From the NCBI GenBank assembly GCA_031430595.1, contig JANPBU010000035.1:124001-188000 (forward strand): a DNA stretch of 64,000 nucleotides, written 5' to 3'. The notes under the pieces were generated by a model. That model was given only the letters and a program-made list of their open reading frames with translations. It was not told where the DNA came from and ran no database searches. Each line of letters opens with the position of its first letter. Positions within the stretch are counted from its first letter, which is position 1. The stretch comes from JANNBN01 sp031430595. GTDB lineage: Bacteria; Actinomycetota; Acidimicrobiia; Acidimicrobiales; JANYDT01. The position numbers and the translations under genes are program-made. This document shows positions 11,301-19,321 of this stretch, piece after piece.

Positions 11301-14300
11301 GGATCGGAGACTGAAACCGCAGTCAGGCTGACGTTGCCAGTGTTGACAACGGCGAACGAAAAGGTCTGTAAATCACCCAAGGACGCGCTGCTCGGTGAAA
11401 TGTCGGTGGTCAATGCCACTGACTTGGTCAGCGAGAGTGTCTTAATCTGGTTGATCGGGGTTGTGGTCGACGAACTGTTCGACGTGACGGCTGCACCAAA
11501 CGGCGGATTTCCCGATGCCAACGCAGTGTTAGTAACCACGCCAGCGTTGACATCGGCCTGAGTGATCACTCGGGCGGCTGAACATGTTGTCGACCCGCTT
11601 GGGGCCAAACTGGTGAGCAGGCAGCTGATCGATGAGAGCCCTGGCAACGGGTCGGCAATGCTCAGCGCCGTAAGGGTCACGTTGCCGGTATTCGTGACCA
11701 CAAACGAGAAGCTCTGAGTGTCGCCCAAGGATGCACCCGTTGGTGCCGTGTCGGCAGTTAAGGTAACGGATTTGGTCAGGGTGAGCGTTTTCGCTTGACC
11801 GATAGTGGTTGACGTCGTCGAGCTGTTCGATGTAACTGGCGAACCTGACGGCGGCGTGCCGCTGGCGTTTGCGGTGTTGCTAACCGACCCTGCATTCACG
11901 TCCGCCTGGCTGATGATTCGAGTTGCTGTACACGTCGTCGACGCGCCAGGGGTCAGAATCGTAAGCGAGCAACTGATCGATGACAGGCCAGGTAACGGAT
12001 CGACTATGGCGATCGCTGTCAGCATCACGTTGCCGGTGTTGGTCACCAAGAACGAGAAGGTCTGCGTATCACCTAGTGACGGGCCGGTCGGAGTTGTGTC
12101 AGTGGTCAGCGTTACTGACTTAGACAGCGAAAGCGTTTTGATCTGGTTGATCGGTGTGGCGGTCGATGATGGATTCGATGTAGTGGCCAATCCATTTGGC
12201 GGGTTAGCGCTCGCTGTTGCCGTGTTGTCAACTGACCCGGCGTTGACATCGGCCTGGGTGATTGTCCGAGTTGCGGAACACGTCGTCGAGCGGCCCGGGG
12301 CCAGAATGGTAAGTGGACAGTTGATCGATGACATGCCGGTCAACGGATCGGTGACAGCCACCGCGCTCACCGTCACGTTACCGGTGTTAGTCACCAAGAA
12401 CGAGAAGGTCTGCGTATCGCCAAGTGACGCTCCGACTGGTGCCGTGTCAGTGGTAAGAGCGACGCTTTTAGTCAACGTGATCGTCTTGGTCTGAGCGATT
12501 GGTGTGCTGGTTGACGACGAAGCTGACGTCACGGGTGCACCGGATGGCGGAGTGCCGGTAGCCGTTGCAGTGTTGTCGATGGTTCCGGCGTTCACGTCGG
12601 CCTGCGCAATAGTTCGAGTCGCCGAACATGTTGTCGAGCCACCCGGAACCAACGACAACGACGCACACGTGATCGACGACAAACCGATGAGGGGATCACT
12701 GATCGCTACACCGCTGAACGTCACGTTGCCAGTGTTCGTCACCAAGAACGAGAAGGTCTGGGTATCACCCAACGATGCGCCCGACGGGCTTGTGTCAGTC
12801 GAAATTGCAACGGTCTTGACCAGGTTAATCGACTTCGTCTGAACGATCGGCGTGCTGGTTGATGACGACGCTGAAGTCACTGCGGTTCCACTCGGAGGTA
12901 TGCCGCTAGCGGTCGCAGTGTTGGTCACCACGCCAGCGTTCACATCAGCCTGAGTAATCGTTCGCGTTGCTGTGCACGTGGTCGACCCGCTCGGAGCCAA
13001 CGTGGTCACAGGGCACGTAACCGCCGACAAACCGGCCAGCGGATCGGTCACACCGATCGCGGTCAACGTCACATTGCCCGTGTTGGTCACCGCAAACGAG
13101 AACGTCTGCACATCACCCAACGACACACCAACCGGCGCAGCGTCGGTGGTGAGTGCCACCGACTTAACCAGACTGATCGATTTTGTTTGGTTGATCGGCG
13201 TGGTTGTTGATGAGTTGTTCGATGTGATCGCCGCACCCGACGGCGGGGTGCCAGTCGCCGAAGCGGTATTGATAATCGATCCCGCATTCACATCGGCCTG
13301 CGTGATCGTCCGTGTTGCCGAGCACGTGGTCGACCCGCTGGGAGCCAACGTGGTCACAGGACAGGTAACCGCCGACAAACCCGTCAGCGGGTCGACGATG
13401 GTCACCGAAGTTAACGTCACGTTGCCGGTATTGGCAACCAAGAACGAGAACGTCTGGACATCACCCAACGACACACCCGATGGAGAGATGTCAGTAGTGA
13501 GGGCAACACTCTTGGTTAGCGACATGGACTTTGTCTGCACAATCGGCGTCGACGTCGACGAACTATTCGAGCTAATCGCAGCACCCGACGGCGGCGTACC
13601 CGACGCTGTCGCGGTATTCGAGATCGATCCAGCATTTACATCAGACTGAGTAATCAAGCGGGTCGCCGTGCAGGTTGTCGACCCATCCGGTGCCAAAACA
13701 GTAAGCGGACAGGTAATAGACGACAAACCGGCCAACGGATCACTTACACCGATCGCGGTCAACGTCACATTGCCCATGTTGGTCACCGCAAACGAGAACG
13801 TCTGCACATCACCCAACGACGCACCGGTCGGCGAAGTATCAGTGGTGACAGCAACACTCTTGACAAGCGAAATACTCTTCGTTTGATTGATCGGCGTTGT
13901 AGTCGACGAATTGTTAGACGTAATCGCCGCACCCGACGGCGGTGCACCCGACGCCGAAGCGGTATTGATAATCGACCCGGCATTCACATCGGCCTGCGTG
14001 ATCGTGCGTGTTGCGGAACACGTCGTCGACCCGGTCGGAGCCAACGTGGTCACAGGGCACGTAACCGACGACAAACCAGACAACGGGTCAGACACCGACA
14101 CCGAGGTCAACGTCACGTTCCCAGTATTCGTCACCAAAAACGAGAACGTCTGCACATCACCCAACGACACACCAGAAGGCGCAACATCTGTCGTCAACGC
14201 AACACTCTTCAACAACGACAACGTCTTCGTCTGCGCGATCGGGGTTGTTACAGTCGACTGCGCGCTTACCGTCGATCCCGAAGGAACCCTTCCCGTAGCA

Positions 14301-17300
14301 GTAGCGGTATTGACGATTGACCCCGAGTTGACGTCAGCCTGAGTGATCAGACGAGTGGCCGTACAGGTGAACGATGCGGCAACAGCCAACGTGGTTCCAG
14401 GGCAACTGATCGCTGACAGGCCGGTCAACGGGTCGGTAACCCCAACGGTATTTAACGCAACAGATCCGATATTCGTCACCAAGAACGAGTAGGTAACAGT
14501 ATCGCCCAATGATGCACCCGTTGGTGTTACGTCGTTGGTGACAGCCGCTGATTTTGTCAGCGACAATGCCAACCGCACGGTGTCGGAGTCGGTTGCCGAG
14601 TTGTTAGAGGTATCCGTATCGGTCGAACCGGCCGGGGCGGCAACCGTTGCCGTATTGGCGATGGTGCTGAGAAGCGTGGCAGAGGGGCTGACCGTGGCGG
14701 TAATCACATAGGTCGCTGATGTTCCCGTCGGAAGTGTGACGGTCGTCGCGATCGCATTTCCGGTTCCGTTTGATACACCACAACTGGCTCCGACGCCCGC
14801 TGGTGTGCACGTCCAACTCACGCCGGTCAGCGCCGCAGGGACGGTATCGGTAATGACTGCAGCCGTCGCTGTTGACGGTCCCGCGTTCGCGACCACCACT
14901 GAATACGACAACGCTGTTCCGGGAACAGCATCGACCAGGCCGTCGCTTTTTGTAATCGACAAATCAACCCTGGGCGTGACGTTGTCGGTGTCCGTTGCTG
15001 TGTTGTTACCTGGTGTTGGGTCAGTTGTTCCCGATACTGGCGTGACAGTTGCGGTGTTGGCCAGAGTGCCCGTTCCGGATGCAGTCGCGGGGTTAAGAGT
15101 CCCGGTAACTACGAACGTGGCGACGCCGTTTTTGTCAAGAGTGAGTGTGGTATTGATCGTGTTACCCGAGCCGGTCGCTGCCGTGCACGATGATCCTGCC
15201 GTTTCCGAACAGGTCCAGTTGACCCCGGTCAGCGCAGCGGGAACGGTATCCGCAAAGTTCACCAACCCGCCAGAAGTCGACGGGCCGTCGTTGGTAACCA
15301 CAACTGTATAACTCAGTGCAGTTCCGGGAACAGCGTTGGTGATTCCATCGGATTTGCTGACCACCAGGTCAGCCTTACGGTCAACGTTGTTGACGTCGGT
15401 GGCCGAATTGTTCGCTGTATTGGTGTCGGTGACCCCGGTGGCTGCGGCAACCGTGACGGTGTTCGTCAACGTACCTGTGCCAGAAGGTGTCGTCGGAAGA
15501 ATGGGGGCTGTCACCACATAGGTCGCAGTGTCGTTCACCCCAAGATCGACCGTGGTTGCGATGTTCCCAGAACCCGATAGAGCACCGCAAGCGGCCGCGA
15601 CCGATTGCCCTGCTACCGAGCAAGTCCACGTTGCCCCACTGATCGCGGCCGAAAGATTGTCAGTGACAGTTGCGTTGATGGCCGCCTGCGGACCGGTATT
15701 GCTAACCAGCATCGTGTACGTAGTCGTGTTTCCGGCGGTGACCAGGGTGACGCCATCACTTTTCGTAACACCTAAATTCACCCGGGTAGCGACCGGGGTA
15801 GTAGTTGCACTTACGACTGGGCTAAGTACCTGCAGCGGGATCGTTGCACCCCGATAGGTAATGGTGACCTGGTTGGTGAACGTGGTACCACCAGTCGTCG
15901 CTGGGTCAACCGTGGCCCGAAGCTTGACGGTTGACGATGCCCCCGGCGCGAGGGTACCGCCAGCGGTCGAGGATGCACCAACACCAACGTAAAAGGTGCT
16001 CGTCGACGCTGTCAGCGGACCTGACGCATTTCCGACATCGGCATCGGCCGAAGAGTCTGTAAGTGTGCCTACGTATCCGGGGCCGGTGGCAACTGACATC
16101 GAATTTGAGATGTAGATAAGGCCGGATGGCAGAGGGTCGACAACCTTTACCTGGGTGGCGATGTCGTCGCCAACGTTGGTCATCGAAATCGAGTACTCGA
16201 CGATGTCACCGGGGTCGAGGTTTCCGCCATTCAGGTCGTTCGCAGTTTTGGTAGCTACGATTCTGGGCTGAGGTAGCTCGATCGAGAATGTCACTGCGTC
16301 GAGGTAGTAGGTGTCGCCGGTTGTTCCGATGCGCAAACACCCTGATGTTGAGCCGTTCGTAAGGTAGTTGTTCGCTTGAACGATATCGGCGTCGTAACCC
16401 CATGTGACCGCTGCAGCCGGATTACGGGTGGCGACGTTTGCTGCACCGTTAGTAATGCTCGAGTTGAAAAGGTTCGTACCCGGATTTACGGCGTCGGAAA
16501 GGGCCGGCGGTGAGCCCGTCGCCGATGAGCAGTTCGCTGCAGTACCCGATGTCAGGGTCGCAAAGTCATTGGTGATTCCGGGGTCACCGTCCTGGGCAAC
16601 TAGGCCAATCTTCGCGTTGATGTTGCCGATCGCAGGCGTCACGAATGGACCAAGGATGATGTCGGTGCTCGAAGCAGCGGTAGCACCGAAGACCCGGTTG
16701 AAACCGTTGTAAACATTGAGATGTCGCAACGGTTGTGAAGGGTTGGAATACGCGACGACCAACGTCCAGCCAGACCAGTCACCGAGGCCAGATGAGCCGG
16801 TACCAGACTGAATGTTTGCTGCACCGTAGGTTCCGGCACCACCACCCGGAACTGCCTGCACAATTGTCGTCACATCAAGAAACGAGTGATACACCGGGGC
16901 GGTCGTGCTGGAGTTGGTATCGATATCGGTGCTCGTCGCGGTGAGCTGTTGGTAGCCAGTCATCGCAGGTGTTCGGAAATAAATCTTGTCGCGGTCGGTG
17001 ATCGTCGGAGCATCTGCGCCGCCCGCACCGCCGAGCGTGTTGCCTCCCCAGAACAGGCCAGCAAAGAGCACCGAAGAACCCGTAGGCACGACCACATCAG
17101 CGGTGGTGGAGTTGAACGTAACTATTGTGCCGCCACCCTGCACCGGGCTGGCCGCAACACCATCTATGTCCACATACGACATCACGTCGCTATTCGCTAC
17201 TGTGCAACCAGACAAACAGGTCATGTTCGAGTTGGCAGCCATGACGATGTCGCCTTGAATGTTCGTAGTAAATACCGAGCCAAATGCAGTGATTGCTTCC

Positions 17301-17476
17301 GCCGGTTGCGACAACGTAAGCGAGAGGGTTACAAACGCGCTGGTAAGGATGACGAGCGCCGAGAACGCCGAAAGGAAGCGACGTGTTCGGTTTCCGATAT
17401 AGCTTCGCCTCGAAACTGGTAACCCAGTCTGTTTGTCGCCAATTCGGTTATCGAAGGTGCGAAGGGTGCGGTTCAT
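2342..17476 (-). CDS. Giant secreted DUF11-repeat surface protein (about 5,044 aa)
   Basis: One uninterrupted 15.1-kb gene. From ATG 17476 the product starts with a long signal peptide (twin Arg at residues 32-33, hydrophobic stretch about 34-57, cleavage likely after AEA61). A globular N-terminal region of about 340 residues follows. Then come 37 repeats of about 115-120 residues (DUF11 / conserved-repeat type), a Thr/Pro/Val-rich linker, one SdrD-B-like domain (GTVWIDINGNGLLDPGEK) and a tail IPLTGT + hydrophobic helix + basic end. Most repeats carry two Cys, suggesting one disulfide each. The role is probably as a cell-wall-linked adhesin or surface fibre (inference). The sorting motif is IPLTG rather than LPXTG, and no sortase is in the window. 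It is preceded by a lipoprotein gene 62 bp upstream on the same strand. An upstream TTG at 17515 is an alternative start. Confidence 0.93.
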   Translation of the reverse strand: MNRTLRTFDNRIGDKQTGLPVSRRSYIGNRTRRFLSAFSALVILTSAFVTLSLTLSQPAEAITAFGSVFTTNIQGDIVMAANSNMTCLSGCTVANSDVMSYVDIDGVAASPVQGGGTIVTFNSTTADVVVPTGSSVLFAGLFWGGNTLGGAGGADAPTITDRDKIYFRTPAMTGYQQLTATSTDIDTNSSTTAPVYHSFLDVTTIVQAVPGGGAGTYGAANIQSGTGSSGLGDWSGWTLVVAYSNPSQPLRHLNVYNGFNRVFGATAASSTDIILGPFVTPAIGNINAKIGLVAQDGDPGITNDFATLTSGTAANCSSATGSPPALSDAVNPGTNLFNSSITNGAANVATRNPAAAVTWGYDADIVQANNYLTNGSTSGCLRIGTTGDTYYLDAVTFSIELPQPRIVATKTANDLNGGNLDPGDIVEYSISMTNVGDDIATQVKVVDPLPSGLIYISNSMSVATGPGYVGTLTDSSADADVGNASGPLTASTSTFYVGVGASSTAGGTLAPGASSTVKLRATVDPATTGGTTFTNQVTITYRGATIPLQVLSPVVSATTTPVATRVNLGVTKSDGVTLVTAGNTTTYTMLVSNTGPQAAINATVTDNLSAAISGATWTCSVAGQSVAAACGALSGSGNIATTVDLGVNDTATYVVTAPILPTTPSGTGTLTNTVTVAAATGVTDTNTANNSATDVNNVDRKADLVVSKSDGITNAVPGTALSYTVVVTNDGPSTSGGLVNFADTVPAALTGVNWTCSETAGSSCTAATGSGNTINTTLTLDKNGVATFVVTGTLNPATASGTGTLANTATVTPVSGTTDPTPGNNTATDTDNVTPRVDLSITKSDGLVDAVPGTALSYSVVVANAGPSTATAAVITDTVPAALTGVSWTCTPAGVGASCGVSNGTGNAIATTVTLPTGTSATYVITATVSPSATLLSTIANTATVAAPAGSTDTDTSNNSATDSDTVRLALSLTKSAAVTNDVTPTGASLGDTVTYSFLVTNIGSVALNTVGVTDPLTGLSAISCPGTTLAVAASFTCTATRLITQADVNSGSIVNTATATGRVPSGSTVSAQSTVTTPIAQTKTLSLLKSVALTTDVAPSGVSLGDVQTFSFLVTNTGNVTLTSVSVSDPLSGLSSVTCPVTTLAPTGSTTCSATRTITQADVNAGSIINTASASGAPPSGAAITSNNSSTTTPINQTKSISLVKSVAVTTDTSPTGASLGDVQTFSFAVTNMGNVTLTAIGVSDPLAGLSSITCPLTVLAPDGSTTCTATRLITQSDVNAGSISNTATASGTPPSGAAISSNSSSTSTPIVQTKSMSLTKSVALTTDISPSGVSLGDVQTFSFLVANTGNVTLTSVTIVDPLTGLSAVTCPVTTLAPSGSTTCSATRTITQADVNAGSIINTASATGTPPSGAAITSNNSSTTTPINQTKSISLVKSVALTTDAAPVGVSLGDVQTFSFAVTNTGNVTLTAIGVTDPLAGLSAVTCPVTTLAPSGSTTCTATRTITQADVNAGVVTNTATASGIPPSGTAVTSASSSTSTPIVQTKSINLVKTVAISTDTSPSGASLGDTQTFSFLVTNTGNVTFSGVAISDPLIGLSSITCASLSLVPGGSTTCSATRTIAQADVNAGTIDNTATATGTPPSGAPVTSASSSTSTPIAQTKTITLTKSVALTTDTAPVGASLGDTQTFSFLVTNTGNVTVSAVAVTDPLTGMSSINCPLTILAPGRSTTCSATRTITQADVNAGSVDNTATASANPPNGLATTSNPSSTATPINQIKTLSLSKSVTLTTDTTPTGPSLGDTQTFSFLVTNTGNVMLTAIAIVDPLPGLSSISCSLTILTPGASTTCTATRIISQADVNAGSVSNTANASGTPPSGSPVTSNSSTTSTTIGQAKTLTLTKSVTLTADTAPTGASLGDTQSFSFVVTNTGNVTLTALSIADPLPGLSSISCLLTSLAPSGSTTCSAARVITQADVNAGVVTNTALASGNPPFGAAVTSNSSSTTTPINQIKTLSLTKSVALTTDISPSSASLGDLQTFSFAVVNTGNVSLTAVSVSDPLAGLSAVTCAATTLAIGGSTNCTATRTITQADVNAGSIVNTASASATPPSGVPFSSNNSSTTTPINQSQSISLTKTVAITTDAAPTGASLGDVQTFSFLVTNTGNVTLSTITVNDLLPGLSSVSCPATSLVPNASTTCTATRVISQANVNAGMVTNTATVSGRPPSGAVVTSASSSTSTPIAQTKNLTLTKSVAITTDVSPVGASLGDVQTFSFLVTNTGNVTLTSVSVADPLAGLSAITCPLTTLAPGASTTCSGTRTITQADVNAGSILNTASVSGESPSGTTITSNNSSTTTPIAQTKTITLSKSVAITSDTAPTGASLGDVQTFSFLVTNTGNVTLTSGSVADPLAGLSAISCPSITLAPGGSTTCSATRTITQADVNAGTIDNTATASGTPPSGALVTSNSSSTTTPINQSKVITLVKSVVLSNDTAPTGPSLGDTQTFSFLVANTGNVTLTSVGVSDPLVGLSAINCPLTTLAPGATTTCSATRTITQADVNAGSILNTATVSGAPPSGAAVTSNNSSTTTPINQSKVITLVKSVVLSNDTAPTGPSLGDTQTFLFAVTNTGNVTFTAVTVNDPLAGLSAITCPLTTLAPAGSTTCSATRTITQADVNAGTIDNTATASGTPPSDAAITSAPSLTSTPIAQNPTLSLTKSAALTTDVAPTGASFGDTQTFSFAVINTGNVTLSAVVVTDALPGLSAITCPLSTLAPGGSTTCTATRTITQADVDAGSVINTASATGLPLTGSAITSNTSSTTTPIAQTTTISVIKSASITNDVAPIGASLADTQTFSFLVTNNGSVTLTAVAVADPLPGTFAVTCPVTTLGPAASMTCTATRTITQADVDAGSISNTATASGVSPSGTTVTSPPSSTTTPVAQIKTITLTKSVSITTDATPSGASLGDTQTFLFAVMNTGNVTLTSVGITDPLVGLSAINCAATTLAPGTSMNCTATRTITQVDVDSGSIINTASASANPPSGLRITSNNSSTTTAISQASSITLVKSVAITTDAAPSGASLGDVQTFSFLVTNIGNVTLSAVGVTDPLAGLSAVSCPATTLAPNVSTTCTATRTITQADMNAGSINNTATASGTPPSGANVTSSPSSTSTAITQAPVLSLVKSVAITTDTGPTGASLNDVLTFSFAATNTGNVTLSLLSVSDALPGLSSILCPSTTLAPGTTITCTATSVITQDDVNAGSIINSASATATPPTGPPVTSNNSSTTTPIAQNSALSLVKSVAITTDAAPTGASLGDVQTFSFGLTNTGNVSLSGLSVSDPLVGLSVVTCLPTTLAPGLTATCSATRTITQADVNAGSIVNTANASGVAPSGSTVTSNNSSTTTPISQAPSLSLAKAVTLFNDADNNGAFSKGDTLTYTFSVSNSGNVTLSALSIIDPLPGLGTISCTVTTLAIGASTQCTAAYVVTQLDVDAGSINNTARASAIPPTGVAISSPNATVTTPLTRSASITLAKSSALTIDADASTSISRGDTLTYTFVVRNTGNVSLASVGVNDPMVGLSAVICPVSTLPPDAATNCTATYVVTQADVDAGTIANTATATAAAPNAVTVNATGTSTTSVPQIPSVTLTKTLGSNNDVDGSAGVTRGDTLTYRFAVSNTGNVALGSISVADPMVGLSSIGCPVTSIAPGATTVCTATYVVTQVDVDAGSIVNTAAATATAPIGTMVSSPNSTATTPIMQTTSLQMVKSVSIGIDADSSATVSKGDTLTYNFAVTNTGNVTISALAIIDPHVGLSPLTCLLATLAPNATTSCSANYIVTQADADAGSITNTAHAIAVNPSLRPVASPDDTVVRPVPQVRRVELIKSVNLTNDADTSTTVSLGDTITYSFNVTNTGSVTLRNIAITDPKPGLSAINCPVSPLNPGASATCTATYVVTQSDVDQGAIVNVASALATTPSGAVISSPTSTATMPVPQSASMTHAKTFTANADEDNNATISVNDTLTFSFKLVNTGNVTLTLISVSDLLIGASAVVCPAPALAPSSTLTCTATYVVKQADIDAGSITNSATATATPPSGTAISIPASTTVAVAQSASLSLTKTGSLTVDADSTTTVTKGDTFTYQFAVSNTGNVTLSALSISDPHVGLSPIVCPAGSVNPGVTVSCSATYVVTQADVDLGTVNNTAQALATTPSSTTVQSNQSLFAIAVPQTGDLRIVKTMNLSVDADNSTTVSINDTLTYQFAVSNAGNVSLNSLVVTDPLVGLSPIACPSTTLTPGSTVLCTATYVVTQADVDAGRIVNAARATARPPSGPALTTPNSSVTTLVPQSRQLATTKSVSSTVDSDGNNKVSVGDTLNYTFSVSNTGNVTVSNLVVNDSMPGVSTVNCAATTLAPNVSTTCTATYVVTQADADVGSVDNSATASGVTTTGVPVTSLLATVETSVPTVAVLTVLKSLSNNDDRDGSGTVTAGDTLTYTFNVQNTGQVTLSFVGIVDPKPGLTLTLCTAQSISPGATTICTGTYLVSQADIDAGTLSNTARAQGTTPVGVVLTSAPSTVTVSPPRNPVVSLTKSLGANNDADASTTVSFGDTLTYQFAITNTGNVTLASVGVNDPMVGLSAVTCPGGSLAPGVTVNCSAAYVVTQLDVDAGSIVNTATAQGTTSGGATVLSVPSTVTTVTPQGPRISLVKSLASNNDADGSSTVTIGDTLTYRFAVTNSGNVTLQSVSVDDALVGLSAVTCPTGPLAPRATATCTATYLVKSTDADTGSIVNTARASGVGPNAATVTSLTSRVTTPVVRIVPTTTTTTTTTTVPPTTTTVPSTTTTVPPTTTTVPPTIGTTPTTETPTIPTTINPNGTSSIGVSEPARVATTVQNQTTTTATIPPVPGAPVSPPPVEPASTGKISGTVWIDINGNGLLDPGEKAISGVKVRLLRNGVVVATTTAGPDFEFTKLADGDYTIEVDPTTVPPELAPSINSRGIRVTVSGAESVNIRFPYRPAPSRIPLTGTNSETLVLIALLLSLSGLVLLVSARQRTQNRN
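2940..3060 (-). repeat. Simple-sequence Thr/Pro/Val linker coding repeats
   Basis: Short iterations encode TTTTTVPPTTTTVPSTTTTV in the giant surface protein, between the last DUF11 repeat and the SdrD-B-like domain. Such Thr/Pro stalks are common spacers that hold surface domains off the wall. The DNA is a slippage-prone run of about 27-bp and 6-bp units. Confidence 0.8.
3070..16260 (-). repeat. Tandem DUF11 repeat-coding block, 37 units in three subtypes
   Basis: Counting the conserved K-S/T start and N-T-G-N-V centre gives 37 units. In protein order there are four divergent units (GDIVEYS or PGTALSY type), then 21 near-uniform units with SLGD-x-QTFSF, then 12 units with an acidic NDAD-x-GDTLTY entry that could bind calcium. 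The middle block is highly similar at DNA level. For example, a stretch of nearly 100 bp around 9631-9728 recurs at 9979-10076 with no difference that I can see. This points to recent unit duplication or gene conversion. Confidence 0.85.
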
Positions 17477-17538
17477 AATGACGGTTCCAGTGGGTTCGAA
17501 TTCCCGGACTGCCAATCAGGCAAAGAATTTGGCTGACC

Positions 17539-18207
17539 TCAGGCGTCGCCGCGGGTGACGCGCATGATGCACTGCAGGCCTTCACTGACAGTCGTCAGGG
17601 CCGCAACAACCCAGTCACGAGACGACCCTGCCTTCACTCGGTTGACCTGGCTAAAGCCCAAACCAACCGTGGTTCCCTGCGCATCGAGGAACGCCGTTGT
17701 GATCACATACGAAGCCGCTGACTTGGTGCTGTTCGTGACAGTACCTGCTGATTTCCACTCGGAATCGCTACGGCCAGATGCTTTGACACACGATTTGACG
17801 GTCACATCGGCCAACGCACCCACTTCGTTGTTGAGCTTCGGAATGGTGTTCGCATCGACATCGGGATTGCTACGCGCTGCGGTCGGTGTCGGCACGGCAG
17901 CAGCCTTGACCGTCGCCGTTTTGATGGTCGTCGCACTGGACGAGCTGGCTGCTGGTGCCGGAACCGTGCTGTCCGACGAGCTTCCCGTTGCCCGACCGGC
18001 AGTCTGAGGGGCAGTACCAAGTTCCGTTGCCCGACCGGGGGTCTGAGGGGCGACCGCTGCCAACTCAGTCGGAGTACTGTCGGCCGATACTGCGGTGTCG
18101 CTACCCTTGCTGGAGCAGGCGTTGAGCATGAGTGGAACGATCGCGAAAGCGATGTAAGCAACAAATCGATAGGTCGTGTTGACACGTGGAACGTTGGATT
18201 GCTTCAC
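17539..18207 (-). CDS. Small secreted lipoprotein with Ala/Pro/Thr linker
   Basis: A 222-residue protein starting at GTG 18207, chosen because AAGGAG sits at 18213-18218. A signal sequence with lipobox LMLNAC is followed by a long low-complexity Ala/Thr/Ser/Pro linker with two tandem PQT-GRATE units. A compact C-terminal domain of about 90 residues follows, with two Cys (VKSCVKAS and LQCIMRV), resembling FxLYD-type beta-sandwich domains. Function is unknown. It lies directly upstream of the giant surface protein gene on the same strand, so the two may be co-expressed envelope components. Lipoprotein export is clear; any role is inference. Confidence 0.75.
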   Translation of the reverse strand: MKQSNVPRVNTTYRFVAYIAFAIVPLMLNACSSKGSDTAVSADSTPTELAAVAPQTPGRATELGTAPQTAGRATGSSSDSTVPAPAASSSSATTIKTATVKAAAVPTPTAARSNPDVDANTIPKLNNEVGALADVTVKSCVKASGRSDSEWKSAGTVTNSTKSAASYVITTAFLDAQGTTVGLGFSQVNRVKAGSSRDWVVAALTTVSEGLQCIMRVTRGDA

Positions 18208-18370
18208 GGGTACTCCTTGGAACAATGTGGTGTCGTGGACCTGGGGGGTCACACAGACGCGTGGTTGTTCTCTCCATCGGCTATTTCGCAATGAATCTGA
18301 AGGATTACCGGCGCTGACCAGGCAGGATTGCCTTCGAGTCGGCTAAAAACCACCCAGCGTGAGGGAAAGG

Positions 18371-19321
18371 TTATGACGCCCGGTCGGCTCGGCTCGTGAG
18401 CCAGGCACCGACCAGTAGCACGGCACAGCCCAACACCTCAAGAGTGACCACGGTTTCGTTGGCAATCACCACCCCGATGATCAGCGCGAATACGGCCTCG
18501 AGGTAGGTAAGCGAGGCAGAACGTGTGCTTCCGACCCGGGCCCCCAGAGCGGTCATCATCAGGAACGCAATGCAGGTACCAAGTACCCCCAGCGCCAACA
18601 GCGCAACCCCAGATCGCATATTCCACTCGCTTCTGCCCCCCGTCAGGCCGTACAGACCAAAGGGGGTAGTCAACGCAATTGCGATTGCCTGAGCCCTCCA
18701 AAACACAGCCACACTGCCGTACTTCTGCGTCAGTGGCACTGCAATATTCGTCGCAACCCCGTACGAACAGCAGGCAACAATTACCAGCAACACTCCGACA
18801 GCACTCGACGAACCCTTCCCGATCGAGGGTATACCGAGTAGCGCGACACCGGCCGCACCAACGCCAAGCCCGAAGAGCTGTGACCTTCCCGGCAGCCGAC
18901 GTAACAAAATTGTCGCAACGATGGCTGTAAACACGGTGATGGAACCGTTCAGCATGCCAGCCAGGCCAGACGAAATCTTTTGTTGCGCCAGCGGAAAGAG
19001 GGTCATTGGAAATGCCAGCCACGAAACGCTCATCGCTACGATCCGCTTCCGGTCGGAAGGCTCAATTGTTGCCGACCGAGCCTTACGAGAAAACGCCAAC
19101 GCGATGAACCCGAAACTCATTCGACCAAGCGTGACAACGCCTGGATGAAAGTGTTTCAGGCTCTCGGCAATAAATAGAAACGAGGTTCCCCAGATGAGCC
19201 CCGGACTGATAAACAACAACCAGTCAAGGGGTTCAAATGCGTCACGGTTGGTTCCTTCGGCCGTCAGTGAAGCCCGCCTGCTGGGGGCCACAACCGAAGG
19301 TTCACTAGCCGGCAATGCCAT
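18371..19321 (-). CDS. EamA/DMT-family membrane transporter
   Basis: About 316 residues with ten predicted hydrophobic segments in two EamA halves; the first half begins LLFISPGLIWGTSFLFIAES and the second near residue 170. DMT exporters move amino acids or metabolites across the inner membrane. The gene overlaps the end of ilvN by about 17 bp on the same strand, so it is likely translated with the ilvBN operon and might export branched-chain amino acids or an intermediate (inference). ATG 19321 is preferred over the preceding TTG. Confidence 0.85.
   Translation of the reverse strand: MALPASEPSVVAPSRRASLTAEGTNRDAFEPLDWLLFISPGLIWGTSFLFIAESLKHFHPGVVTLGRMSFGFIALAFSRKARSATIEPSDRKRIVAMSVSWLAFPMTLFPLAQQKISSGLAGMLNGSITVFTAIVATILLRRLPGRSQLFGLGVGAAGVALLGIPSIGKGSSSAVGVLLVIVACCSYGVATNIAVPLTQKYGSVAVFWRAQAIAIALTTPFGLYGLTGGRSEWNMRSGVALLALGVLGTCIAFLMMTALGARVGSTRSASLTYLEAVFALIIGVVIANETVVTLEVLGCAVLLVGAWLTSRADRAS

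Noticed and set aside
2724..15857. Many long plus-strand frames opposite the giant gene
   Set aside because: They repeat with the same period as the DUF11 units and have no ribosome sites or family resemblance; they are shadows of the repeats.
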